Positions 43,576 to 54,659 of a stretch of DNA of 64,000 bases are shown one piece after another. A program made the position numbers and the translations under genes. Source of the DNA: Linepithema humile (taxonomy: Eukaryota > Arthropoda > Insecta > Hymenoptera > Formicidae); contig NC_090133.1 of assembly GCF_040581485.1 (NCBI RefSeq), positions 12,276,001-12,340,000 of the forward strand. The letters are read 5' to 3'. The notes under the pieces are model-generated. The model saw only the letters and a list, made by a program, of their open reading frames with translations. It made no database searches and was not told the origin of the DNA. Within the stretch, counting starts at the first letter, position 1; each line of letters starts with the position of its first letter.

Positions 43576-43867
43576 TTATTATGTTGTTATTAATATTTCT
43601 ATTATTAAACAACTCTTATTATATATATATATTTTATTATATTATATATAATTAATAAATAATTATATATAATTGTATATATATTTTATTATATATATAT
43701 TATTGAATTTTACACTATACCAGAATGGTAACTCAAATTTCTTTTGCCTTATTTTCCGCCGGACTTGCGATCTAACCTTATTCTGCACGGCCGGTAAAAC
43801 ATGCCCCTGCCGATAAACAAATAGGCAACCCGACTTACTGATCTGTATGTTGCGTAAGCACTCTGTA

Positions 43868-44585
43868 CTTATCTTGTGAGTTATGTTACGTTGTGTTTGA
43901 TTGTGCCAATCAGAATGTTAAATGAAATAAAATTTTTTATTGGGTTTGCGACTTGTGTCGCTTCGTCCGTTCTTCTTATATTTGCCCATTAAGATAAATT
44001 GAACAAAAAATGATTTTGTATTTGCATTATGTTGAATACTTCTGAGTTCTTACTTTTTAATAATCCTAACAGATTATTCCTTATGTCTACTTACCAAACC
44101 TAACACTAAATTTATTTGGAACTTATTTATAAATTTATTTTTTTTAATATTAACATTAGAAAGCAATGTGCATTGAAGCTCTTGTGCTGGCAAAGTTTTT
44201 ATACGAAGTATGTCATAGATGAATTCAAGCATTTTTAATGTGCAACATGTCTGAGCGCGCGATTTATTGACAACCTGATTGGTTAATTTTAAATCCCATT
44301 TAAAAACTATTGCAGCCTCGACATTTTAGTATTAAGATTTTTGTCTTCAAACGATCTCAGGAAACTATCGTTAACGGTCCTGTATAACCCGCGAACTGCT
44401 GCTTGTACTTAGAATTAAATAATGTTCCAACAAGCAGTTTTATACAGTTCTCTAGAGCTTGCTACTGTATCTCTTTGTTAGAAAACGGCCAAAAATGATA
44501 ATACTCCTATGCTTATTTTTTTTTGTGATTTTAATTTCAAACATTAGATAAAAAATATTTACTAAAAACTATTATTCTTGAAAAC
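43868..44585. other. Repeat debris, no gene
   Basis: 44240-44390 is a strongly decayed relative of the right arm of the MITE at 8431-9533 (TTTTAGTATTAAGATTTTTGTC then ...TCCTGTAT). Nothing else recognised. Confidence 0.4.
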
Positions 44586-44655
44586 AACAAGCTGATACAG
44601 CAGGAGCTAGTTATAATTGCTCAAATTTTCCTTTTATTATAAAATAATTACAAAA

Positions 44656-44691
44656 GAGACGTTTCGGCCTAAAGGACGTGGCCATCTTCAG
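44656..44691 (-). ncRNA. Hammerhead-like core, PLE left arm
   Basis: On the minus strand: CTGAAGATGGCC, loop, GGCCGAAACGTC. Stem II can pair GGCC with GGCC across a ~10-nt loop; an extra U precedes it. The base after GTC differs from the right arm (TCT against TGT), weakening stem I here. Confidence 0.4.
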
Positions 44692-45235
44692 TGTAACAAA
44701 TTCATATGTCGTCGTTAGTCGGAAAACGTTGACAAGATAGTCAGAATAATTTAGGTAACGCATCCTGTTAATGTGAAAACGAACAAAACGAGTTAAAAAC
44801 GTTCTCCAATCACGAAATTAACGAACAACAGATTTTAGAAAATTAATTATGTATAAATACCTTTTTTTTGACATGGATAGTACATTTTTTCATAATTAAA
44901 CTTATGTGAAGCCAAGGATCATCTAACTTGCAAATAGAAAAAGAAATAGGTCAGAGATTACTAAAAAATTTTTAGGAAAGAACATTGACTCAGTTAAGAA
45001 AATGTAAAAAAAATAAATAAAAATAAAAAAATTAGATTAAAATTAAGGTTCAAAATTAAAAGAAAAAACAAAACTAAACCGAAAAATAAATTAGTTTCAA
45101 AAAAGATATATACCTTAGAAGATCCGTTAGACATATGTATCAAATAAATAAAATAAGACATGCGTCGACGGCAGTGAGCCAGGCTTGACTGGCAAAATGT
45201 AAGAAAGAGGAGAGGGGATAGCTAATGGAAAAATT

Positions 45236-45646
45236 TTAAAGGGTGGGGAATTTCTTAAGGATTGGAAGATATGTGTCAGGTAATGCCGTGTCCTCCTGTT
45301 TATTCAGTCCTGTACTCTGTTTTTTTATATGTAGCATTTCGGAAGTTAATCTTTTACTATAACACGGTTCTCTGTCTATTATGTCAACTTTGTCCCATTT
45401 GAAGTCATGATTGAAATCCTTTCTGTGGCAAGAAATTACTGAGGGGGAACCTGATTTTTTATTGATATCCGTTCTGTGTTCTTTTATTCTAGTCCGTAAT
45501 TGTCTTTTTGTCTGTCCTACGTACGTGGCGTCACAGTCTTGACAAGAAATCTTATAAACAATATCACACTGGTTCATCCTGTCTAAAGAGTCCTTTCCAG
45601 TTTTTATGATTTTGTTTAATTTGTTGTTGCATGAAAAGGCCAACAT
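45236..45646 (-). CDS. PLE GIY-YIG endonuclease domain (left copy)
   Basis: 136 codons with VYKISCQDCDATYVGQTKRQ, RIKEHRTDI, VISCHRKDFNHDFKWD and the tail YLPILKKFPTL. This is the C-terminal domain of the PLE polyprotein, not a free gene. It is identical to the right-arm translation at 46887-47297, so purifying constraint or very recent duplication kept both. The frame upstream to the RT is broken by stops in the linker. Confidence 0.88.
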   Translation of the reverse strand: MLAFSCNNKLNKIIKTGKDSLDRMNQCDIVYKISCQDCDATYVGQTKRQLRTRIKEHRTDINKKSGSPSVISCHRKDFNHDFKWDKVDIIDREPCYSKRLTSEMLHIKKQSTGLNKQEDTALPDTYLPILKKFPTL

Positions 45647-45851
45647 ACAGTCATTTATTTTTAAAAATTGAAAAAATTGTTCAGATAAATTTTTAACATA
45701 CGAAATCGAAAAAATTTTCCTTTTTTATTATTATTATCGTTGTTCTTATCGTCAGTTTTGTTAAAATTTTTGTGTATGTGAAAATTAATTCTGTTTCTAA
45801 TATTTGAGAAAATAAAATCTAGTGGATAACTATTGTTTAACAGAATTGTTA

Positions 45852-46454
45852 TTATGTTTTCAAAATTTTTTTGTTGAAAACGTGGATGTGAGAGCCATAG
45901 GGCTTTATCGACCATGCCAAAAATGACACCTTTTTATGAGATAAAGGATGGTGTGAGTAAAAATTTAAGTATTTTCCCGAGTGTGTCTGTTTGTGAAAAA
46001 TGTCTAATATAATCTTCGAGTTATCATTTATAATTAAAACATTGAGAAAATTTATCCGATTATTATTGTTAACTTTCAGTGTGAATTGCAACCTTAGATG
46101 TATGGAATTGAAGATCGTAGTGGTTTCATTTAGTAAATTATATGGGACTGCAATAAGGATGTCGTCAACATATCTATAATAAAACGAAGGTATGCATGGT
46201 AAACGTTCCATGGCTAAACATTCCAGGTCTTGTAAAATAATGTCCGCTATGATGGGGGATAAGGGAGAGCCTATTGGTGTACCAAAAATCTGTTTGTAAA
46301 TTTTATTGTTAAAACTAAAGAACGTAGAATTTAAGACTAGAGTGATACCCATAACCAATTCATTAAGTGGTATGGAAGTATGGCCCCTTATCTGATTCCA
46401 CCGTTTCTCAATGCTATCACCTGTATTTTCAATTCCATACATCCAAGGTTGCAA
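45852..46454 (-). pseudogene. PLE reverse transcriptase, partial
   Basis: The translation contains IPLNELVMGITLVLNST, FGTPIGSPLSPIIADIILQD and FYYRYVDDILIAVP, the palm motifs of Penelope-type RT with the YVDD catalytic pair. Its N-terminal fingers are missing at the palindrome junction. A frameshift at about 45890 separates it from the linker (45661-45915) and endonuclease. Known: PLE RT is related to telomerase RT and primes from nicked DNA. Confidence 0.9.
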
Positions 46455-46740
46455 TTCACACTGAAAGTTAACAATAATAATCGGATAAATTTTCTCAATG
46501 TTTTAATTATAAATGACAACTCGAAGATCATATTGGACATTTTTCACAAACAGACATACTCGGGAAAATACTTAAATTTCCACTCACACCATCCTTTATC
46601 TCATAAAAAGGTGTCATTTTTGGCATGGTCGATGAAGCCCTATGGCTCACATCCACGTTTTCAACAAAAAAATTTTGAAAACATAATAACAATTCTGTTA
46701 AACAATAGTTATCCACTAGATTTTCTCAAATATTAGAAAC
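46432..46740 (+). pseudogene. PLE RT thumb/linker fragment (right copy)
   Basis: Reads LQFTLKVNNNNRINFLNVLI, HKQTYSGKYLNFHSHHPLSH and SHPRFQQKNFENIITILLNN, the region after the RT palm. A ~5-bp deletion near 46726 ends the frame before the endonuclease. In this arm the 2-bp insertion that breaks the left copy is absent. Confidence 0.8.
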
Positions 46741-46886
46741 AGAATTAATTTTCACATACACAAAAATTTTAACAAAACTGACGATAAGAACAACGATAAT
46801 AATAATAAAAAAGGAAAATTTTTACGATTTCGTATGTTAAAAATTTATCTGAACAATTTTTTCAATTTTTAAAAATAAATGACTGT

Positions 46887-47297
46887 ATGTTGGCCTTTTC
46901 ATGCAACAACAAATTAAACAAAATCATAAAAACTGGAAAGGACTCTTTAGACAGGATGAACCAGTGTGATATTGTTTATAAGATTTCTTGTCAAGACTGT
47001 GACGCCACGTACGTAGGACAGACAAAAAGACAATTACGGACTAGAATAAAAGAACACAGAACGGATATCAATAAAAAATCAGGTTCCCCTTCAGTAATTT
47101 CTTGCCACAGAAAGGATTTCAATCATGACTTCAAATGGGACAAAGTTGACATAATAGACAGAGAACCGTGTTATAGTAAAAGATTAACTTCCGAAATGCT
47201 ACATATAAAAAAACAGAGTACAGGACTGAATAAACAGGAGGATACGGCATTACCTGACACATATCTTCCAATCCTTAAGAAATTCCCCACCCTTTAA
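46887..47297 (+). CDS. PLE GIY-YIG endonuclease domain (right copy)
   Basis: Same 136-residue translation as the left arm. It opens near the LAFSCNNKLNKIIKTGKDSL segment and ends KFPTL. The upstream frame is disrupted, so it is part of a dead polyprotein unless expressed separately. Diverged relative at 10774-11088. Confidence 0.88.
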   Translation: MLAFSCNNKLNKIIKTGKDSLDRMNQCDIVYKISCQDCDATYVGQTKRQLRTRIKEHRTDINKKSGSPSVISCHRKDFNHDFKWDKVDIIDREPCYSKRLTSEMLHIKKQSTGLNKQEDTALPDTYLPILKKFPTL

Positions 47298-47841
47298 AAT
47301 TTTTCCATTAGCTATCCCCTCTCCTCTTTCTTACATTTTGCCAGTCAAGCCTGGCTCACTGCCGTCGACGCATGTCTTATTTTATTTATTTGATACATAT
47401 GTCTAACGGATCTTCTAAGGTATATATCTTTTTTGAAACTAATTTATTTTTCGGTTTAGTTTTGTTTTTTCTTTTAATTTTGAACCTTAATTTTAATCTA
47501 ATTTTTTTATTTTTATTTATTTTTTTTACATTTTCTTAACTGAGTCAATGTTCTTTCCTAAAAATTTTTTAGTAATCTCTGACCTATTTCTTTTTCTATT
47601 TGCAAGTTAGATGATCCTTGGCTTCACATAAGTTTAATTATGAAAAAATGTACTATCCATGTCAAAAAAAAGGTATTTATACATAATTAATTTTCTAAAA
47701 TCTGTTGTTCGTTAATTTCGTGATTGGAGAACGTTTTTAACTCGTTTTGTTCGTTTTCACATTAACAGGATGCGTTACCTAAATTATTCTGACTATCTTG
47801 TCAACGTTTTCCGACTAACGACGACATATGAATTTGTTACA

Positions 47842-47875
47842 CTGAAGATGGCCACGTCCTTTAGGCCGAAACGTC
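47842..47875 (+). ncRNA. Hammerhead-like core, PLE right arm
   Basis: CTGAAGA (47842-47848), GGCC/GGCC stem II, GAAAC (47868-47872) and GTC (47873-47875). ACA before and TGT after can start stem I. The ACGT between GAA and C is self-complementary, as would be needed for a dimeric stem III. Inferred only. Confidence 0.4.
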
Positions 47876-48070
47876 TGTTTTTGTAATTATTTTATAATAA
47901 AAGGAAAATTTGAGCAATTATAACTAGCTCCTGCTGTATCAGCTTGTAGTTTTCAAGAATATTATTTTAATAAGAAAAAGAGCTATATATTTATACTATT
48001 GTATTTTTAAAAACTATTAGTCTGAATATAATAAAAACCTATAAAATAAGTTTTTTTGATATTTTTTACA

Positions 48071-48076
48071 TTTATT
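48071..48076 (-). promoter_or_regulatory. Candidate PEPCK polyadenylation signal
   Basis: AATAAA on the minus strand about 96 nt past the PEPCK stop codon. The PLE palindrome begins roughly 110 bp further downstream, so it lies just outside this short predicted 3' UTR. Confidence 0.45.
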
Positions 48077-48171
48077 ATTACGTCAATAAAAAACCTGGTA
48101 TATATAATATGATATCATTACAAAATTCCAAATATTATATTTATACATTAAAATGTAATAAAATCAGAGAA

Positions 48172-48630
48172 TTAAAGATTATTAACATTTTGAGAAAGAC
48201 GAGAGAATTCCACTGATATAGCTTTTGGTAAATCGCTTCCGACTTGAGAATCAAAATATTCTTTCAAATCTTTAACTTCTTTTTGCCAAAAAATTTTTGG
48301 CAATCTGAACAATTCTGTCATGTTCACTTCACTATTGAGATTTTCCAAATTGATAGATCCTGGTTTTGGCAATAATCCAATAGCTGAATCTTCGGCAATA
48401 TCTTCGCCGTCGATTCTTCGAAGAATCCAATCAAGGATACGAGAATTTTCACCAAATCCTGGCCATAAAAATTTTCCGTCCAAATTTTTTCTAAACCAAT
48501 TTACATGAAATATCGCTGGCAGTTTGGCGTTCTTCACATGTTCCATACTTAACCAGTGAGCGAGATAGTGTCCAAAGTTATATCCAAAAAAAGGTCTCAT
48601 TGCAAACGGATCGTGCATAATTATTTTATC
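48172..48630 (-). CDS. PEPCK: PEPCK (GTP), terminal coding exon
   Basis: 152 codons plus stop. It begins after a TTTTGCAG acceptor and continues exon 61918-62184 in phase 0. It reads IIMHDPFAMRPFFGYNFGHY, then AIFHVNWFRKNLDGKFLWPG and FGENSRILDWILRRI. The aromatic residues here are those that hold the guanine of GTP in animal PEPCK. The enzyme converts oxaloacetate plus GTP to phosphoenolpyruvate, GDP and CO2, the committed step of gluconeogenesis and glyceroneogenesis. The exon boundary falls in the omega-loop lid (AAAEHK / DKIIMHD; Asp where Gly is usual). Length and C-terminus match the family. The frame is intact. Cytosolic or mitochondrial location cannot be judged without the N-terminus. 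Confidence 0.97.
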   Translation of the reverse strand, partial: DKIIMHDPFAMRPFFGYNFGHYLAHWLSMEHVKNAKLPAIFHVNWFRKNLDGKFLWPGFGENSRILDWILRRIDGEDIAEDSAIGLLPKPGSINLENLNSEVNMTELFRLPKIFWQKEVKDLKEYFDSQVGSDLPKAISVEFSRLSQNVNNL

Positions 48631-48784
48631 CTGCAAAATACATAGATTTTAGTTAAACTAAATTATTGTTTTTAATTGTATAAAGCATATTTTAAGTTCA
48701 TTTATATTTAATTACAAAGATTCTACTACAAGTTCTACTACAAGTAATACAATAGGTATCATATATGTCATTAATATACAGGAT

Positions 48785-49445
48785 GTCTCGTAATTCCTGA
48801 ATCAAAATATAGTAGAAAAGTTTTCAGAAAGAAAATAAAAAGTTTGATAAATATAAAGTCACATAAGGTTAACCCCTTCAAAAGTCAATGACCTTGACGT
48901 ACGTTGTCAAGGACATATCCCCGAGTAATAATCAAAAGGTTTTAACCATCGCTCGTTATTTGTTAAAAAGTTATTCATAAAAAATATGACCACACAAACG
49001 ACTGTTAAAAACCAACATTTTTCTTATTTATTATTTGTAATATACAATATTAGATATTTTTGTTATTAATATGACATGTTATAAATATTATTCAGTATTT
49101 TCGTGGAAAGTTGCAAACCCATGTAAAACCTCGCTTCGCGTGGAAAGTGTATGTGTAAAGGCAATATGTTCCGTTCCCTCTCCTACGGGGGGCCCCACTA
49201 CAAAAATACTAGACACATGAGTTTGGATTGAATCTCGCTTTGCGTGGAAAATTGTGAACCCATGTGGAATCTCGCTTCGCGTGAAAAGTGTACGATAATG
49301 TATTTAATAAATTTTTTGTTAATAACTTTTTAATAAACAACGAGTGACAATCAACGGCTAAAACGTTTTGATTGTTATTCGGGGATATGTCCTTGACAAC
49401 ATATGTCAAGGTCATTGACTTTTGAAGGGATTGACCTTATGTGAA
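48785..49445. repeat. Palindromic MITE in the PEPCK intron
   Basis: ACAGGATGTCTCGTAATTCC starts the left side (48779). Arms with CATAAGGT...CCTTCAAAAGTCAATGACC (48865-48990) and its complement (49310-49440) frame a centre with short GC-rich repeats (CTCGCTTCGCGTGGAAA near 49130, 49230 and 49265). The right terminus is eroded. No gene. Confidence 0.65.
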
Positions 49446-49590
49446 TATTTACCAAAAGTTTTTACAATTTTATATTTTATTGTGTATGATGATAACAATC
49501 AATCAATTTTTGACCACAAATATATTATAGATTTAAAATTCTAACATCAAATTAATTATATATATACCTATATAAAATTATTTATACATG

Positions 49591-51604
49591 GTGTGACAAT
49601 TAAGTTTTTGGATTGAAGCTATGAACAACACACAAAAAAGATCAAAAATATTTATTAATGCTGTTACGTCCTGATCAGACTCCACAATTCTTTTCTTTTT
49701 GAATAAGGTACGACATTAAATATCAGACCTAGTAAACGCGGGACCAACAAAATTTTTAAAAGAATATTTTAACACCGGAGCTGCTTTTCTCACGGGACAT
49801 TACGAGCTCGAGCCTTCTCACAGAGAAAAGTAGCAGGTGGCATCAATATTTCAGACAATCTTGGCTACTCAGTATGCCTATCGGCACCAAGAAAGTCGTA
49901 AAAGTCGAAACTCTGCTGTAGCTGGAGTCTTCAGCCGATTCCAGATCTTTAAAAGTAAGAGATAAAACTGGCACCAGCTAGCCCATACCCATGGATTCCA
50001 ACTACGAGAACCCTATCTAATAGATAGGGTTGTACTGGGTAATGATCGGGCAATGACCATAGTCGCACGCCGAGAAGGCGTGATACTTGACACGGCGTAT
50101 GTGTTCAGTAGGTCTGGGAAACCGAGATGCATTAGCTATACTCACCACGCGACTTCAGGGGCACGCGACGATCATAAACTGTCAAATTTATTAGATCAGT
50201 GACCCAAGATTCTATGAACTTGTATACATCGATTCTCAACCCTCCAATCAGAAAGCCTGGGCAAGCACCTCTATAGACCACTCATCGTTTTATCTTATGG
50301 TTTAAAGACTACGCCCACCTAGATCTTAAGGCACTGAGATGCACCCCACCAATGCTAATTAATACCAACCGGATTACGTCACATCAAAAACCCACCCTCA
50401 TCGTATATGGCCCCGAAACGACGTTATTTCTTATTCGTTAGGGCCCCTTTTTTCCTCTCCCCATCACAAGTAATATAATTACCTAAACACTAATCCTATT
50501 AGTTAAAAGTGACGCCATCCTCTCCCGCATTAAAAATTTTCTTGTAAAACTAATTCTTATTTGACCCTCGCCTCAAAAATCTAAGATTTTCCAAATAGAT
50601 CCACCCCAAGAAAAGGGTATAAAAACCCGTGTTCTGGTCGCTCCGGCGCATTCATTTTTCCTAACAGTTTTCGCCATCTTTCTTCGGGAGATCTTCTCAA
50701 ATAGTTTGGCCCGCGAATCGGAGGATAATCTCCTCTTAGAGTAAAAATTAGTCGCAAGTCGTTGCATGAAGTGAACCTTAGCCACGACCTAGTGGTACAT
50801 CTCCAAAAAGAGTCCATCTCTCAAAAATGACACCATCCCTCAGCAGGACGGCCACTTTACAGATTATCGGAGAGCTACTTGAGTTCAACTTTCGATTGCA
50901 CAGACTATCTTTTCTCTCTGTAACGAGTAGGTCGGTTCATTCCTTCTTTTTTTTATTATTTAATTTGTTCTCTTTTCCTCTCCCTTTCACCGTTACTTTG
51001 TTATTATTATTAATTGTCTTGTTTTCACTCTTTTCAATTCTTGTTGGCTCACATTCTCATATTTTAATTATCAGTGAGAATCGAAAATTTGGCGCGATCC
51101 GTCTCCGGAGATCGTCGGGGTCGTTCTCGAGTGGATGTCTCCATTTACACGCTATCTTTGGCCACTCTTCTCTCTCCGTATTTTAGATACGCGGCAAAAG
51201 TTTCCGCAAGACCCACTAGAAATAGGCAGATTCAGTTACCTTTTATCTTGCATATGACACGAACCACATACACGCAAACAGGTCCACCGCCAGTATTGAA
51301 ACCAATTCCTCAGGAAGCTCCTCAGCCTTTCCCCGTGTTCGATTTTCGATCACTTTCTCCTCCCAAGTCTATCTCTCCGATTCTCGAAGAGCTTCTGGAA
51401 TACAGACCCCCTTCATCTGTTCGTCTTTATCCTCCTGCTGTAGAAGCTCTACAGGAGGAGTTCCCGGATAATCCAGATTTTGATAATACATCAGTCAACT
51501 CCGAAGCCACCACACTCGAATACATCGAGCCTCTTCCCTATCTTCCTCACCCATTATTCACCGGGTTTGATTTCCTAATTTTAGTCTTCTCTTCTGAAGA
51601 ATGA
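49591..51604 (+). mobile_element. Possible LTR-retroelement 5' fragment
   Basis: From TGTTACGTCCTGATCAG (about 49661) a GC-richer segment carries a TATA box (TATAAAAA, 50618-50625). A frame at 51074-51604 follows whose last two thirds are proline-rich (PPVLKPIPQEAPQPFPVFDF, SPILEELLEYRPPSSV), Gag-like only in a loose sense. Neither a second LTR nor a TSD was found, and the right side is cut by a microsatellite and a mariner-like element. Could instead be an unknown repeat. 49591-49660 resembles a mariner end (GGTGTGACAATTAAG). Confidence 0.3.
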
Positions 51605-51605
51605 A

Positions 51606-51658
51606 ACCCACACACACACGCGCGCGCGCGCGCGCACGCATACGCACACGCACACACA
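51606..51658. repeat. (CA)n/(CG)n microsatellite
   Basis: Alternating purine-pyrimidine tract that abuts the left terminus of the mariner-like element at 51659. Confidence 0.9.
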
Positions 51659-52229
51659 CAGGGTGGGGCATTTTAATCGCCCCAGGCGGATATCTCGAAA
51701 ACTAATTGTAAGAGAGATATAGAAAAATGTTTCATACAAAAGTTGTATGGTTTGGAGGGGGACATAGGATGGTACTATTGATTTGATCTTGGGCGGCATC
51801 GTTAAGGTTAAATTAAGGTGACCTAAATTTTCTTAAACGGGAACCCTAATTTTTTATTACATATTCTTGTAGCTGGCGACAAGACGTTTTCGAAACACTG
51901 TCACAAACCCTTTTTAGTTGATATCTTTCTGAATTATGGGTCTTTAAAATTTAAGTACCGCCGGCATTAGTATTACCCAAGATGTACCGCGTGGAGGTCG
52001 CACGGTCGGATTTACATCCTTCGGGGTGCTTGATTAAAATGAGTCCTCTTGCCTCTCATTTGTGTGTGTGTGTGTGTGTGCGTGTGTAGCGCACAGTCAG
52101 AGATAAGGACCCCCGTGGTTCGTCACTCTCACAGTATTTAGCTACTCCAAATCCTCTCTGCTGTCTGTCTGTCTGTGTGTGTGGGGGGAGAGAGGTAAGT
52201 AAGTAGATGCTTCAAATTCACATTATTAT

Positions 52230-53356
52230 TTTTTCATAATAATTGTTTAAATGTGCCTCCATTTTCATCGATACACAACTGAATTCGCCTTCTAAATGTT
52301 GCTATTGTTTCTCTTAATACTTCAGTTAAAATGTTTCTGCATGCTGTTCTTATGCGATGTCTTAGATCTTCAGGCGTCGTGGATACTGTTTTGTAAACAG
52401 TATTTTTGAGGTAGCTTCATAGATAAAAATCAGGAGATGTTAGGTCAGGTGACCTGGGAGGCGACGAAACCATTTCGTCCAATCCAACGTTGTGCATACC
52501 TGTCATTTAAGAAATTAGTTACAATGCGTGCGTTATGTACACCCGCACTATCCTGCTGTATCCACATATTCTGGACTGTGTTAATATTAATATTTTCCAA
52601 CATTTCTGGCAATTGATTGATTTTGTAAAAGATTCAAATACTCAGTTCCGTTACATTGCCTTCAAAGAAGTATGGTCTCACAATGTGACCGTCTAGGATG
52701 CCACACCATATATTTACCTTCCAGCGATGTTGATTATCAACATGACGAACCCAATGCGGATTTGTTTGCAAATAATAATGGCAGTTGTGTCGGTTTAATT
52801 CTCCCGTATTCTGGAAAGTAACCTCGTCACAAAACATAACACGGTTAAAGAATGTGGGATCGAGTGCTACTTGCCCCTGTGCCCATCTGCAAAACTTAAC
52901 ACGAAGTCTTTTATCATTATCAGAAAATGCTTGATGAAGTGATATGTGGTACGGATGGTAGGAATTTGCTTTTAAAATACGTCGAACTGTTTTTTCTGAT
53001 ATGTTTACTTCACGACTAATCTGTCGTTGGTTGATATCCGAATCTATTTCCACCACTCCAAGCACCGTAACATTTATCACGTCATCATTATCCAAGCGTT
53101 TTTTTGATCGTTGTCTCTGCATCTGTCCAGCTCGTGCTCTATGTACAGCACGCAATATTACTTTATGATCGGGATGACGCTGATCCGGATACTGGTCACG
53201 ATACTGGCGAGCTGCCTCTCTTGCATTACCACCAGTATTACCGAAAATCATTATCATGTCTACTATTTCGGTTGATGAATAATCTGCCATCTTCAACTGG
53301 ATAAGATTTAATTGGTCCAATTGAAATAAAATTGATGGATCGGTTAATCGACACAA
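52230..53356 (-). pseudogene. Mariner-like transposase, N-terminal and central part
   Basis: The open part (53356-52634) starts near MADYSSTEIVDMIMIFG (53289) and has two helix-turn-helix regions (NAREAARQYRDQYPDQRHP; INQRQISREVNISEKTVRRI). It continues with HPYHISLHQAFSDND, FCRWAQGQ, FNRVMFCDEVTFQNTGELNR (first catalytic Asp), WVRHVDNQHRWKVNIWCGIL and YFFEGNVTE. From 52630 leftwards the rest is frame-shifted but recognisable (DLRHRIRTACRNILTEVLRE near 52370; the second and third Asp regions are degraded). Confidence 0.8.
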
Positions 53357-53890
53357 TATGAGGTATTGGGCTGATCAAAATCTTCACTGGATGAGAGATT
53401 GCCACACGCAGTATCCTGAGAAGGTAAATGTTTGGGCCGGAATATTGTGTAATCGTATCATAGGACTATTTTTTATTGACGGTAATGTAACAGCGGAAAA
53501 TTATTTAAATTTGTTGAGAAACCGAATAATACTAAGTATTCAAAATATTGTTGGAGATACTTTTGAAAATGTTTGGTATCAACATGATGGGGCTCCAGCT
53601 CATTTCGCATTACGTGTACGCAGTTTTCTAAACGAAACTTTTGTTGGTCGATGGATTGGTAGAAGAGGCACGATAGAATGGCCACCGAGATCTCCTGATC
53701 TAAACCTGTTTTTTTACTGGGTATATTTGAAAAGTAGTCTATGAAACAAAACCTATCAATGTGGACGATTTAAAGGAAAGAATATTAAACATTTCAAATT
53801 TAATAACACCAGAAATTTTGAGAAACGTCACAGATACATTATACTTTCGCTTGGGATACCGCCAAGAAGCAGGAGGACATCAATTTGAAC
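53357..53890 (+). pseudogene. Second transposase piece, C-terminal catalytic part, opposite strand
   Basis: Reads RYWADQNLHWMRDCHTQYPE, KVNVWAGILCNRIIG, VWYQHDGAPAHFALRVRSFL (second Asp), RWIGRRGTIEWPPRSPDLN and then a broken third-Asp region (LFFYWVYLKSSL). After 53740 the tail continues in other frames to about 53890. It is a related but different copy from the minus-strand piece; the two meet head to head at 53356, an arrangement that cannot give one protein. Confidence 0.8.
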
Positions 53891-53932
53891 ACTTAATAAA
53901 TTAATAAACATTTATTTAGAAACACATAAAAG

Positions 53933-53934
<2 letters not shown>

Positions 53935-53981
<47 letters not shown>

Positions 53982-53993
53982 GCGCGCGCGCAC
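53935..53993. repeat. (CA)n then (CG)n microsatellite
   Basis: About 33 bp of CA followed by about 26 bp of CG; strong Z-DNA-type alternation. Confidence 0.92.
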
Positions 53994-54659
53994 ATATCAC
54001 AAAACAAAAGAGGTATAAATCCGGCCGTGCAACCTCCGCGTGGTACACCTTGGGTAATGCTAATGCCGGCGGTGCTGTAACTTTCAAGCTTTATAACTCG
54101 TTACATGCTTAACGAGGAAATACTTTATTATAGTGTTTTGGAAAGCTCTTGACATCAGCTATTAGATTCTGAAATCAAAAATAGGGTGTTCGATTTAAAA
54201 AAATTGACGTGACCTTGACCTGACCTTGGCGACGACAACCAAGGTCTAACGGATAAAATCAGTAAATAGAACTTTTCTAACCTTACAACTTTTGTTTGGA
54301 ACATTTTTTCAATAAACCAATATTTCCTGAGATAATTGACCGTTCTGGAATTTTTGCCCCACCCTGTATAAGATTTTAACTCGTATTGCGTATTCTGCAG
54401 CTGCAACATTACGATCACACTCTCCGTAAATTCTTAACATTTTAAAATATTATTTTGCAGTACTCTATGATAACGTCATATTGATAAAAATAAATATCGA
54501 ATTTGCCTCTTTGTATAAAACGAATGACAGTTGACCGCCTGAAAATTCGACAATCAATAGCAACGCAACATAAACTTGTCACGAGTATTTACCAAATTTT
54601 CAAATAAAAGCATCGCGTTCCATGCTCTCCTATTGGTCACTTTCAACCTTTAATCACTC

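Larger units (their letters stand above)
38241..43865. mobile_element. Composite palindromic mariner-like transposon (DD41D type)
   Basis: Ends CAGGGTGTTTCCGCAACATA and TATGTTGCGTAAGCACTCTG are inverted and flanked by TA (38239-38240, 43866-43867). The left arm (38241 to about 40060) and right arm (about 41855-43865) are inverted copies including the 3' half of the transposase. Later insertions split both arms: element A at 38393-39142, B at 40339-41355 (with a hAT MITE inside) and C at 42543-43575. Without them the element would be about 2.8 kb. Because one arm lacks each insertion, the arms give paralogous empty sites. Confidence 0.85.
44590..47960. mobile_element. Two Penelope-like elements as a 3.4-kb palindrome (PLE-2 and PLE-3)
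   Basis: 44590-46118 and 46433-47960 are almost identical reverse complements of about 1.53 kb each, with a 315-bp centre belonging to the left copy. The left copy (minus strand) carries the RT C-terminal half, endonuclease and 3' region; the right copy (plus strand) is truncated inside the RT. Head-to-head partial copies are a known PLE insertion form. Different small indels in each arm (2 bp near 45893, 5 bp near 46726) show some independent decay, but the arms are still close, so the event is recent. Confidence 0.9.
51659..54366. mobile_element. Mariner-like element with ~370-bp diverged TIRs
   Basis: Ends CAGGGTGGGGCA and TGCCCCACCCTG, TA at the right side (54367-54368); the left flank is microsatellite. 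The arms 51659-52035 and about 54005-54366 match in reverse complement, best over ACCGCCGGCATTAGTATTAC / GTAATGCTAATGCCGGCGGT. Inside are two transposase pieces in opposite orientation and short GT/CA tracts (52062-52088, 53937-53993). Confidence 0.8.
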
